Assembly (NCBI RefSeq): GCF_015058545.1
Contig: NZ_SVCB01000129.1
Location: 1-14,602 of the forward strand
Origin: Veillonella sp.
GTDB lineage: Bacteria; Bacillota; Negativicutes; Veillonellales; Veillonellaceae
Direction: 5' to 3'
DNA length: 14,602 bases
Position numbers and translations under genes: made by a program. This document shows positions 6,898-14,012 of this stretch, piece after piece (position 1 is the first letter of the stretch; every line of letters begins with the position of its first letter). Below the pieces are notes generated by a model. The model ran no database searches, was not told the origin of the DNA, and worked only from the letters and a program-made list of their open reading frames with translations.

Positions 6898-7398
6898 TTA
6901 GCGATACGCTACCCGTTCCGGCTGCATATCATGGAAATGTAAGCGTTCTTTCGCTACCTTTTCCCATTCAGTGCCCGGTTTGCCGTAGTTCGCATACGGA
7001 TCGATAGCAAGACCGCCACGTGGCGTAAATTTGCCCCACACTTCGATGTATTTAGGCTCCATGAGCTTAATTAAGTCCTTCATGATGATGTTTACACAGT
7101 CTTCGTGAAAATCGCCGTGATTGCGGAAGCTGAACAAATACAACTTCAAGGATTTACTTTCTACGAGCCGTTCGTCAGGCACATAGGAAATATAAATCGT
7201 CGCAAAATCAGGCTGCCCCGTCATCGGACAAAGGCTTGTAAATTCAGGACAATTGAATTTTACAAAATAATCATTGCCCGGATGCTTGTTTACGAAGGAT
7301 TCCAATACCTCCGGTGCATAATCCATAGGATATTCCGTTTTTTGACTGCCCAGGCCATGTACGCCCTGCAATTCTTCACTACTTCTACCACTTGCCAT
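6898..7398 (-). CDS. queF: NADPH-dependent 7-cyano-7-deazaguanine (preQ0) reductase
   Basis: QueF reduces the nitrile of preQ0 to the aminomethyl of preQ1 with two NADPH, in the queuosine tRNA-modification pathway. This is the single-domain form (166 residues) of the T-fold superfamily. The catalytic cysteine is Cys57 in CPEFTSLCPMTGQPD, with the proton donor Asp64. The family NADPH-binding motif is E80-SKSLKLY. The FRNHGDFHED segment (91-100) supplies substrate-pocket residues. An upstream in-frame ATG at 7431 would add 11 residues, but the strong AAGGAGG (7413-7407) lies inside that extension, eight bases before the ATG at 7398, so I take 7398. The stop codon of queT overlaps this ribosome binding site, so the genes are coupled. 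A terminator hairpin follows. Confidence 0.96.
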   Translation of the reverse strand: MASGRSSEELQGVHGLGSQKTEYPMDYAPEVLESFVNKHPGNDYFVKFNCPEFTSLCPMTGQPDFATIYISYVPDERLVESKSLKLYLFSFRNHGDFHEDCVNIIMKDLIKLMEPKYIEVWGKFTPRGGLAIDPYANYGKPGTEWEKVAKERLHFHDMQPERVAYR

Positions 7399-7411
7399 AT
7401 GAGGCACCTCC

Positions 7412-8020
7412 TTACACTTTACTTGCTTCATTCACATCAAGTATAGTTTCTTCATTTGCATCCGGTGCAGTTTCTTCGCTTGCAGCCGTTGCCGTTTTTC
7501 CGTTAACAATAGTGGATTGGTTTACCGATTTAGTCGCACCTAGCATGGTTGCTGTAAATCGTTCTAAGCCGTTCACAATAAAAAAGCTCACTACTGCAGA
7601 AATACTTTGACCCACTAATAATGAAGATACTAATAATAAATACGGTAAATTCAAAATCGGTGCCAACCAAAGTGGCACTACCAAACTGGGAACCAATGTA
7701 ATAAAGGGAATGACAATCCAATTGCCGAGGCCGCGTTTTTTACCATACGCAATACCGCCGGCCGTCATAAGGCCTACCAAGCAGCCACCGATGGCATCAA
7801 TCGGCCCTAAACCGCCCATAAGTAAGTTACTTACCAAATTACCGATACCGAAAGCTAATACGGAAAACGGGAATAAGGCGGCTAAACCGTATAAAGCGGT
7901 AGCAATACGCACTTGATACTGCCCGAAAGCAAATCCTTGGGTTAACATCATAATCACAATATACATGGCTAAACAAAGCCCTGAAATAGTCAGCTTTTTT
8001 GTTGTACTTAAAGTATTCAT
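7412..8020 (-). CDS. queT: QueT-family ECF transporter S component
   Basis: The membrane substrate-binding subunit of an energy-coupling-factor importer for a queuosine precursor (preQ0 or preQ1). The product has 202 residues and about five to six hydrophobic segments between residues 11 and 150. The family-type motif is AFGQYQVRIATALYGL (31-46), followed by the Gly-rich LGPIDAIGGCLVGL segment. The ATG at 8020 has AAGGAG (8035-8030) nine bases before it; the longer frame to 8098 would run through the riboswitch and is rejected. It is expected to borrow the EcfA1-EcfA2-EcfT module encoded at 12347-14602. Unusually, residues 160-202 form a hydrophilic, acidic tail with an 8-residue repeat (EETAPDAN, EETILDVN). 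queF follows 13 bases later. Confidence 0.92.
   Translation of the reverse strand: MNTLSTTKKLTISGLCLAMYIVIMMLTQGFAFGQYQVRIATALYGLAALFPFSVLAFGIGNLVSNLLMGGLGPIDAIGGCLVGLMTAGGIAYGKKRGLGNWIVIPFITLVPSLVVPLWLAPILNLPYLLLVSSLLVGQSISAVVSFFIVNGLERFTATMLGATKSVNQSTIVNGKTATAASEETAPDANEETILDVNEASKV
7445..7492. repeat. 24-bp tandem duplication inside the queT 3' end
   Basis: Two units starting at 7445 and 7469 share AGTTTCTTC and most of the following bases. In frame they code for the EET...N repeats of the QueT tail. The period is a multiple of three, so the reading frame survives changes in copy number. Confidence 0.65.
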
Positions 8021-8033
8021 TTTTATAATCTCC

Positions 8034-8071
8034 TTAGTTTTATTTAAAGACAGGATGGTTACGAACTGTCT
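8034..8071 (-). promoter_or_regulatory. preQ1-I riboswitch controlling queT
   Basis: On the minus strand P1 is AGACAG (8071-8066) with CTGTCT (8053-8048), closing a 12-base loop TTCGTAACCATC. An A-rich tail ending AAAACTAAGG runs directly into the Shine-Dalgarno sequence. The tail AACT can pair with AGTT at the P1/loop junction, giving the H-type pseudoknot expected of this class. The layout (small hairpin, A-rich tail, sequestered ribosome binding site, queuosine-precursor transporter downstream) matches preQ1-I and predicts translational shut-off when preQ1 is plentiful. No covariance search was run. Confidence 0.85.
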
Positions 8072-8084
8072 AACAGTAAACAGA

Positions 8085-8116
8085 GTAACAGGCGACACCT
8101 TGGTATCGCCTGTTAC
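8085..8116 (-). terminator. Hairpin between korB and the preQ1 riboswitch
   Basis: A 14-bp stem (8116-8103 with 8098-8085) and a four-base loop. The one imperfect position is U-G in minus-strand RNA but C-A in plus-strand RNA, which points to minus-strand function. The tail is TCTGTTTACTGTT, only moderately T-rich. It lies 68 bases past the korB stop and may end the korAB transcript. It could instead be part of the queT leader. Confidence 0.55.
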
Positions 8117-8183
8117 CGATACAAGCGCTATGGCACCCGGTAAGACGTCACATCACTTGTTAAAATTACTGTTGTCGTACATC

Positions 8184-9062
8184 TTATTTAAAATCGTTGC
8201 ACAAGCTACGGAAAATGAGTGGATCAGGTTTCACTACATCATGAACCAAAGCTCGTACATGTGGGCCACCATTAGCGGCAGCCAACGCTTGTTCGAAGGA
8301 AGGTTTCGTCGTATCTTGATAGATAAGACCGGTCAACAAGCCTTCATGTTCACCCAATGTTTTAAGGGCTGCGGCACGATCGGTAGGATCATAGCCTTCA
8401 ATCGTCGTTAAGGACGTTAAGTTTTCTTTGAAATAATCATAACCGTTACGTTTGTTGTAAGTTACGCAAGGGCTGAATACGTTGATGAAGGAGAAACCTT
8501 CATGCTGCATGCCTTGTTTAATCAATTCAACGAGTTCGGCACGGTTAATCATATAACCTTGAGCTACGAAAGTAGCACCGGCTGCAATAGCAGTTTCGCA
8601 AATTGGCAATGGCGATTCAAACGAACCACGTGGGGACGTTTTAGTTACAAAACCAATGTCGGAACGTGGGGATGTTTGACCTTTAGTCAAACCATAAACA
8701 TGGTTATCCATAACAACGTAAGTAATATTAACATTACGTTTGAATGCATGAATAGTATGGCCCATGCCGATAGCGAAGGCATCACCGTCACCACCGCAAA
8801 CAACAACATTTAAATCTTCATTAGCTAATTTTACCCCTTGAGCATAAGGTAACGCACGACCATGAGTCGTATGAGCACCGTATGCATAGAAGTAACCACC
8901 AATACGGCTGGAGCAGCCGATACCGGAGATAACGGCTAAATTATCAGGACTAATATCAAGCTGAGCTACCGCATCGGTAATGGCAGCCTGTACCCCATAA
9001 TGCCCACAGCCGGGACACCAGTTAGGGCGAATATCATTTCTGTAATCGGTCACTTGTGCCAT
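8184..9062 (-). CDS. korB: 2-oxoacid:ferredoxin oxidoreductase, beta subunit (2-oxoglutarate type)
   Basis: The thiamine diphosphate-binding beta subunit of a CoA-acylating 2-oxoacid:ferredoxin oxidoreductase, 292 residues. With KorA it interconverts a 2-oxoacid plus CoA with an acyl-CoA, CO2 and reduced ferredoxin. The thiamine diphosphate/Mg motif is GGDGDAFAIGMGH followed by NITYVVMDNHVYGLTKGQ. Cluster cysteines are expected at Cys16 and Cys19 (WCPGCGHYG), Cys50 (GIGCSS) and a late one in FSPCVTYN. The ATG lies one base past the korA stop, and AAGGAGG sits in the end of korA, so the pair is coupled. The two-subunit form favours 2-oxoglutarate/succinyl-CoA, but pyruvate or branched 2-oxoacids are not excluded. 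Confidence 0.92.
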   Translation of the reverse strand: MAQVTDYRNDIRPNWCPGCGHYGVQAAITDAVAQLDISPDNLAVISGIGCSSRIGGYFYAYGAHTTHGRALPYAQGVKLANEDLNVVVCGGDGDAFAIGMGHTIHAFKRNVNITYVVMDNHVYGLTKGQTSPRSDIGFVTKTSPRGSFESPLPICETAIAAGATFVAQGYMINRAELVELIKQGMQHEGFSFINVFSPCVTYNKRNGYDYFKENLTSLTTIEGYDPTDRAAALKTLGEHEGLLTGLIYQDTTKPSFEQALAAANGGPHVRALVHDVVKPDPLIFRSLCNDFK

Positions 9063-9063
9063 A

Positions 9064-10815
9064 TTATAAAACCTCCTTAATTGCTTTCTTCACATAGGTT
9101 GCTGTGAATGGATTACCATCATATTTTAAGCAACTATGGAGCTTACATTTGTTAGGCATATTAATACGGAAAATATCAGCTAATTGAGCTGTTGCGTTTT
9201 GTTCGCAAATAACGACTTTTTTAGCTTTTTCATAGAATGGCATTAACTGTTCTTTAGGGAACGGTTTAATTAAGCGAAGTTGTAAGTGGTTAACTTTAAC
9301 GCCTTCAGCTTCAAGTTCAGCAGCGGCTTCTTCAATAGCGCCACGGCTGGAAGCAATACCGATTACCAATACGTCGCATTCATCATGTTTAGCATTATTG
9401 AGGAATGGTTCATATACTTCAGCAACGGTGCTCAATTTGCGTAAACGTTTGTCTGTCTGGCTAACGTGCATAGTTGGTGCTTCAGCAGGTTTACCTTCTT
9501 CATTATGTTCAAGACCGGTGGACAAGAACATACCGTTTTTCATACCAGGAATAGTACGAGGAGAAATACCGTCTTCAGTCAATTCAAAACGTTTGAAATA
9601 ATGAGGGCGTTCCAAAGCAGGTAAATCTTCTTCTTTCATCAATTTACCGCGTTCGATAGGCACACGGTCCAAATCGAAGGAAGGAACGGATTGTTTGTTA
9701 AGGCCTTGTTGTAAGTCAGGCATGAAGATTACCGGACATTGATAGATTTCAGCCAAGTTGAATGCTTTCTGGATTTCATAGAAACATTCTTCAATGCTGG
9801 TTGGCGCAATAACGATATTCGCATAGTCACCATGTGCATTGTGGCAAGCTGCATTGATATCGGAAGTTTCAACTTTAGTAGCCATACCGGTGGATGGGCC
9901 GGAACGCTGTACGTCGATTACGAGCATTGGAAGTTCAGCCATGGAAGCCATGGACAAGGATTCAGCCATGAGGCTAAGACCAGGACCGGAAGTACAAGTG
10001 AAGCCACGTACGCCTGCATATACACCGCCCATAGCAGTCATACAAGCAGCAATTTCGTCTTCAGTCTGAACAACGGTAGCACCGATGGAATCCATTTTCT
10101 TAATCATGTATTCCATAACTTCGGAAGCCGGTGTAATTGGATAGGATGCCATGAAACGGGAGCCCGCTGCAATAGCACCTAAAGCCAAGGCTTCGTTACC
10201 TAATAAGAACATCTGATCTTTTGGTTCAGGTACAGGTAATGTATCAACGTCGCCTTCGCCACGTTTTTCAACGATAAGTTTGTAACCGTCTTCAAAAGCA
10301 TTTAAGTTTTTGTCGATTACATCTTCTGCTTTTTTAGCAAAACGAGCTGCAATAGCTGTTCTGAACGGAGCTTTCTCAAATCCTAATAGAGCAACCGACA
10401 TACCTAAAGCAACGATGTTACGCATTAACAAGGAACCTTGCTTCATGGCGGTTTCGGTAATAGGAACGGCTAAGCAAGTGATTGGCTCACCTTCATATTT
10501 GGAGAAGTCCGGGTTAACTTTGCTATCGCAAATAATATAACCGCCTTCACGAACTTCTTTGCCGTGCATGTCAACAGTTTCCTGATCCAAAGCAACTAAG
10601 AAGTCGATGGATTCGCCTACTGTCATGATTTGCTCAAGAGCAATGCGCAATGCAAACGTTGTATGCCCACCTTTAATACGGGAAGCAAATAAACGTTGGC
10701 TGTACAAAGAGTAACCCTCTTTAGCTAAGATTGTGGCCATAATTTCGCCGCAGCTTTCGATACCTTCGCCCTGCTGGCCACCCATTTTCCAGATAAAATC
10801 TTTACGTTTTTGCAA
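9064..10815 (-). CDS. korA: 2-oxoacid:ferredoxin oxidoreductase, fused gamma-alpha subunit
   Basis: The large subunit, 583 residues from the chosen start. The N-terminal gamma domain (about 10-185) begins MGGQQGEGIESCGE and contains SRIKGGHTTFALRI. The alpha domain starts near residue 205 (LLGNEALALGA), carries the pyrimidine-binding YPITPASE (225-232) and TSGPGLSLM, and is followed by the C-terminal transketolase-like domain. No ferredoxin domain is fused, so electrons pass to a free ferredoxin. I start at TTG 10815 because AAGGAGGG lies eight bases before it. The longer frame to 10875 has no ribosome binding site and would read through that element. The likely role is 2-oxoglutarate formation or oxidation in an incomplete TCA cycle (inference). 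Confidence 0.92.
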   Translation of the reverse strand: MQKRKDFIWKMGGQQGEGIESCGEIMATILAKEGYSLYSQRLFASRIKGGHTTFALRIALEQIMTVGESIDFLVALDQETVDMHGKEVREGGYIICDSKVNPDFSKYEGEPITCLAVPITETAMKQGSLLMRNIVALGMSVALLGFEKAPFRTAIAARFAKKAEDVIDKNLNAFEDGYKLIVEKRGEGDVDTLPVPEPKDQMFLLGNEALALGAIAAGSRFMASYPITPASEVMEYMIKKMDSIGATVVQTEDEIAACMTAMGGVYAGVRGFTCTSGPGLSLMAESLSMASMAELPMLVIDVQRSGPSTGMATKVETSDINAACHNAHGDYANIVIAPTSIEECFYEIQKAFNLAEIYQCPVIFMPDLQQGLNKQSVPSFDLDRVPIERGKLMKEEDLPALERPHYFKRFELTEDGISPRTIPGMKNGMFLSTGLEHNEEGKPAEAPTMHVSQTDKRLRKLSTVAEVYEPFLNNAKHDECDVLVIGIASSRGAIEEAAAELEAEGVKVNHLQLRLIKPFPKEQLMPFYEKAKKVVICEQNATAQLADIFRINMPNKCKLHSCLKYDGNPFTATYVKKAIKEVL

Positions 10816-10884
10816 AAGATTCACCCTCCTTAGGATTAACATTACTTGGTATAGTGGATCTGTTAAATCTTTCAACTACTTTAC

Positions 10885-10913
10885 ATTTTAACATTTTTAT
10901 ACAAAATCATCAA
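10885..10913 (-). promoter_or_regulatory. Candidate promoter of korAB
   Basis: Minus strand: -35 TTGATG (10913-10908), a 17-base spacer ending in TGT, then TAAAAT (10890-10885), that is, an extended -10. A second candidate, TTGAAA-16-TATACC, lies closer at 10875-10848. Either gives a short leader before the TTG start. Confidence 0.5.
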
Positions 10914-11097
10914 TCATCATCAGCTAAAGATAAATTATGCCTATGCCTTGGATGCAATCCGCTAAATTCGCTATATTATCGTAATATTCTATAGTGTATA
11001 AAAAGTGAAGCATTAATCATGCAATGCATATTAAATCGCCAATAAAGAATATTTATTCAACCAATATTATCATTAAACAACCGTTTTAAAGTAATCA

Positions 11098-11133
11098 ATG
11101 GTAAGACTTTTTCATTAGAAATAGCCTTACCAT
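11098..11133. repeat. 36-base imperfect hairpin in the truA-korA gap
   Basis: Nested arms pair ATGGTAAG with CTTACCAT, then CT with AG, then TTTC with GAAA around a four-base loop; two single mismatches interrupt them. In minus-strand RNA one mismatch becomes a G-U pair. No T-run follows at once on the minus strand; a TTTTT occurs seven bases past it on the plus strand. It could be a weak terminator, an RNA structure or a protein site. Confidence 0.55.
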
Positions 11134-11479
11134 AATGATTTTTCATAAAATTATGCCTCAAATTGGCCAACCAAGACAACCAAAATCACGAAAATGTTTC
11201 AACTAAACTTTTGCATTTTATTAATTTTTTACTTATGTATATAAGTAAACTGCTAAATCGTATTTTCGAATTAGAAATGACTTGAAATCCGCTATAAAGG
11301 AATATGCTCAAATTCATAGACAAATTCTAAGCTAAAATCGTAACTGTATTCACTAAGCTATGAGCAAATGATATATCCCTACAAAATAGTTCGTCTTTAA
11401 CGCTTTACAACGATTTAATAGCTACCCGTTTTGAACATAATTCTAAAAAATAAAATATTATACGGTAAAACTTTTGCCA

Positions 11480-12268
11480 TTATGCGTACAAGCTGTCAAT
11501 AACCTCTTGGCGTCGTTCTTCGTCAAAGAAAATTTCTTCCAAACAAAGCCCCTGCGGCGGTGCGGTTTTACCGATAAGACGTCGATTGCGAGCGGCTAAC
11601 AGTTCCGGAATCTTAGTGGCTTTGATTCGCCCCAGCCCTACATCCACCAAAAGGCCCGCAATATTTCGTACCATATGATACAAAAAACCATCCCCGATAA
11701 CGTGAATATACACGGCCGGTCCGTCAAACCGCAGCGCCACGGCAAACATAGTTTTTACCGGATTGGCCGGCGTTGAGTTTGCGCCCTGCAGAGTGGTGAA
11801 GTCATGCGTCCCTTCCAGCTCTTTTGCCGCCGCCATCATCGCCTCGCGATTTAACGGCTTTTTTACATGCCAGTGAAAGCGCATGCCAAGGGGATCTTCA
11901 ATAACATCATTGTGAATGGTGTAGATATATTCCTTCCCCACTATTTTCCAACGTGGTCGCCAATCCAACGGAATCTCTTCCGCACGGCGAATGACAATAT
12001 AAGGCGGTAAGTGTGCAATTAAAGCCCGCGTCAGGTTTTCCACGGGAATACGTCCGGTTGTGAAAAAGGTTACTACTTGAAACTTAGCATGCACACCCGC
12101 ATCGGTGCGCGAGGCGCCGTAAATCGAGATAGGCTCATTGCATACTTTAGTGAGTGCCGCTTCCAAGCAGTCTTGTACCGTAATGCCGTTAAGTTGGCTT
12201 TGGTAGCCGTTTAATTCCGTGCCGTCATAAGCAACGATTAAACGAATATTGCGTTGTTCTGTCGCCAA
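11480..12268 (-). CDS. truA: tRNA pseudouridine(38-40) synthase TruA
   Basis: TruA makes pseudouridine at positions 38, 39 and 40 in the anticodon stem-loop of many tRNAs. The product has 262 residues, a normal length. The catalytic aspartate is Asp56 in GASRTDAGVHA (51-61). Other family segments are VAYDGTELNGYQ (12-23), the RWKIVGKEYIY region, the DFTTLQGA segment and HMVRNIAGLLVDVG near the C-terminus. The start is a TTG at 12268 with GGAAGGAGGG ending six bases upstream. Another in-frame TTG at 12286 would lie before that ribosome binding site and is rejected. It is the last gene of the ecfA1-ecfA2-ecfT-truA block and lies 78 bases after ecfT. That association is conserved across Firmicutes. 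Confidence 0.95.
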   Translation of the reverse strand: MATEQRNIRLIVAYDGTELNGYQSQLNGITVQDCLEAALTKVCNEPISIYGASRTDAGVHAKFQVVTFFTTGRIPVENLTRALIAHLPPYIVIRRAEEIPLDWRPRWKIVGKEYIYTIHNDVIEDPLGMRFHWHVKKPLNREAMMAAAKELEGTHDFTTLQGANSTPANPVKTMFAVALRFDGPAVYIHVIGDGFLYHMVRNIAGLLVDVGLGRIKATKIPELLAARNRRLIGKTAPPQGLCLEEIFFDEERRQEVIDSLYA

Positions 12269-12346
12269 TGACAGCCCTCCTTCCAAAAATTTATAAGGAA
12301 ATACAACATCAAATCATGCTGCAGAATAGATTAGCTAATAACATTC

Positions 12347-13153
12347 TTAGCCAATCGGCACAAAGCGTAAAACTAATAATACTACCGTAATCACCAGTAC
12401 GCCGGCAATGCCGATATAGTCATAACTTGTAATGGTCAATTCTTTCATGCGCGTACGGTTTTCACCACCGCGATAACAACGGGCTTCCATAGCTACCGCT
12501 AATTCATCGGCACGACGGAAGGCGCTGATAAAGAGCGGTACCAATAAAGGCACCATATTTTTAGCCCGTTTTACCAAACTGCCTGTCGTAAAATCAGCAC
12601 CGCGCGAAGCTTGCGCCTTCATAATGCGATCCGTTTCTTCCAACAAAGTCGGAATAAAACGCAAAGCAATAGTCATCATCATAGCGAGTTCATGCGCCGG
12701 TACTCCGAAACGACGGAACGGATTCAAGAGATGTTCAATCCCGTCAGTCAAACGAATTGGTGATGTTGTATATGTAAGTAATGACGAGAAGATAATCAAA
12801 AATACCAAGCGGGCCGCCATATAGCTACCCATGCGCAAACCTTCTTCACTGATGTGTAAAAAGCCGTACTGCCAAATCATCGTGCCCGGTGTCGTGAAAA
12901 CATGAACACCCATGGTAAATACGATGATAATCCACAGCGGTTTAACGGAGTTCCAAACGAGGCGCATCGGTAAGCGCGATAACGCCACCGTAAATAGCGT
13001 AAACAAGCCTACCACTGTATAGGCCAAAGTCGTTTCCGCCAAGAAAATAGCGATGATAAAAATCATAGTCGCTACGATCTTAGCGCGCGGATCCATACGA
13101 TGCAAAAAGGAGTCGCCCGGAAAATATTGTCCGATAGTAATATTACTTAGCAT
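12347..13153 (-). CDS. ecfT: ECF transporter transmembrane protein EcfT
   Basis: The membrane scaffold of group II energy-coupling-factor importers, which transmits ATPase motion to an interchangeable S component. The product has 268 residues, with hydrophobic segments near residues 27-60, 70-85 and 110-130 and a last one at about 245-265. The cytosolic coupling helices carry the paired Arg motifs ASRGADF and MEARCYRGG. These dock in grooves of EcfA1 and EcfA2. The ATG at 13153 follows AAAGGAGGT. The gene overlaps the end of ecfA2 by 11 bases, implying coupled translation and fixed stoichiometry. Possible partners include QueT in this window and other vitamin S components elsewhere. Confidence 0.95.
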   Translation of the reverse strand: MLSNITIGQYFPGDSFLHRMDPRAKIVATMIFIIAIFLAETTLAYTVVGLFTLFTVALSRLPMRLVWNSVKPLWIIIVFTMGVHVFTTPGTMIWQYGFLHISEEGLRMGSYMAARLVFLIIFSSLLTYTTSPIRLTDGIEHLLNPFRRFGVPAHELAMMMTIALRFIPTLLEETDRIMKAQASRGADFTTGSLVKRAKNMVPLLVPLFISAFRRADELAVAMEARCYRGGENRTRMKELTITSYDYIGIAGVLVITVVLLVLRFVPIG

Positions 13154-14012
13154 GGTTTACCTCCTTTAAAGCAACTTCAATCGCCTTAACAGCGTCATCT
13201 ACGGAGATAACCTGCTGCGAAACCGGTAAGCCGCGGTCGCGCAAATATTCCACCAACTTGGAAACCGGCGGTACATCCACGCCGGCCGATTGCAATTCCT
13301 GTCGTTTATTCATAAAGATATCGATAGGTTTGCCATCAAGCTGAATCTTACCGTTATCGATGACGATAAGGCGATTCGCCATGCGGGAAATATCTTCCAT
13401 ATTGTGAGATACAAGGACTACCGTAATGCCTTTTTTGGCATGTAAGTCAATGATTTTTTGAAAAATCTCTTCACGACCAAACGGGTCGAGACCGGCCGAC
13501 GGTTCGTCCAAAATCAGGTAACTCGGATTCAGTGCTACCACACCGGCAATAGCAACGCGGCGCATTTGGCCACCGGAGAGTTGGAACGGCGAGCGGTTGG
13601 CATAGGTTTCGTAATCAAGTCCTACAAAGTCCATCGCTTCCCGTACACGTGCGTCCACTTCCTCGGCGCTGAGACCTAAGTTCTTAGGACCAAACGCAAT
13701 ATCTTGCGCAATCGTTTCTTCAAACAATTGATGCTCCGGATATTGGAAGACCATGCCCACTTTATGACGCATTAATTTAGCTTCTTCCGTCTTAAGAGCC
13801 GCATCGACACCGTCGATGGTAACCTGGCCCGTCGTCGGATGCAATAGCCCGTTCAGATGCTGTACCAAAGTAGATTTGCCGGAACCGGTATGACCGATAA
13901 TGCCCACAAAATCGCCTTCATTAATTGTTAAATTAATTCCTTTCAGCGCTTCTTTGCGAAACGGCGTATGCTCCCCATACACGTAAGAAACGTTGTTTAA
14001 AATTATTGGCAT
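13143..14012 (-). CDS. ecfA2: ECF transporter ATP-binding protein EcfA2
   Basis: One of the two ATPases of the ECF module, 289 residues. Walker A is GHTGSGKST (40-48), the Q-loop is MVFQYPEHQLFEE, the ABC signature is LSGGQMRRVAIAG, Walker B is YLILDEPSAGLDP, and the switch histidine is in VLVSHNMEDI. All catalytic elements are intact. The C-terminal extension, ending near VALKEVNHAK, is typical of EcfA proteins. The start ATG at 14012 lies inside ecfA1, overlapping it by 10 bases, with GAGGAAG and GGGGG tracts as possible ribosome binding sites. It pairs with EcfA1 as a heterodimer bound to EcfT. Confidence 0.95.
   Translation of the reverse strand: MPIILNNVSYVYGEHTPFRKEALKGINLTINEGDFVGIIGHTGSGKSTLVQHLNGLLHPTTGQVTIDGVDAALKTEEAKLMRHKVGMVFQYPEHQLFEETIAQDIAFGPKNLGLSAEEVDARVREAMDFVGLDYETYANRSPFQLSGGQMRRVAIAGVVALNPSYLILDEPSAGLDPFGREEIFQKIIDLHAKKGITVVLVSHNMEDISRMANRLIVIDNGKIQLDGKPIDIFMNKRQELQSAGVDVPPVSKLVEYLRDRGLPVSQQVISVDDAVKAIEVALKEVNHAK

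Larger units (their letters stand above)
10816..11479. other. AT-rich intergenic region between truA and korA (664 bp)
   Basis: The right-hand genes and korA are all on the minus strand, so this lies downstream of truA and upstream of korA. It holds the korAB promoter candidates (10848-10913) and one extended imperfect hairpin at 11098-11133. Just past the truA stop there is a tiny dyad (GGTAAAACTTTTGCC, 11463-11477) followed on the minus strand by a T-rich run that might act as a weak terminator. No coding frame, tRNA or recognised RNA is visible. Confidence 0.6.

Noticed and set aside
7399..7431. Upstream extension of queF by 11 residues
   Set aside because: The extension contains the AAGGAGG that serves the inner ATG and has no family counterpart.
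8021..8098. Upstream extension of queT by 26 residues
   Set aside because: It would translate the riboswitch and lacks its own ribosome binding site; the ATG at 8020 has a good one.
9739..10182. 147-codon plus-strand frame opposite korA
   Set aside because: A shadow of the well-supported korA coding frame; no start signal and no recognisable domain.
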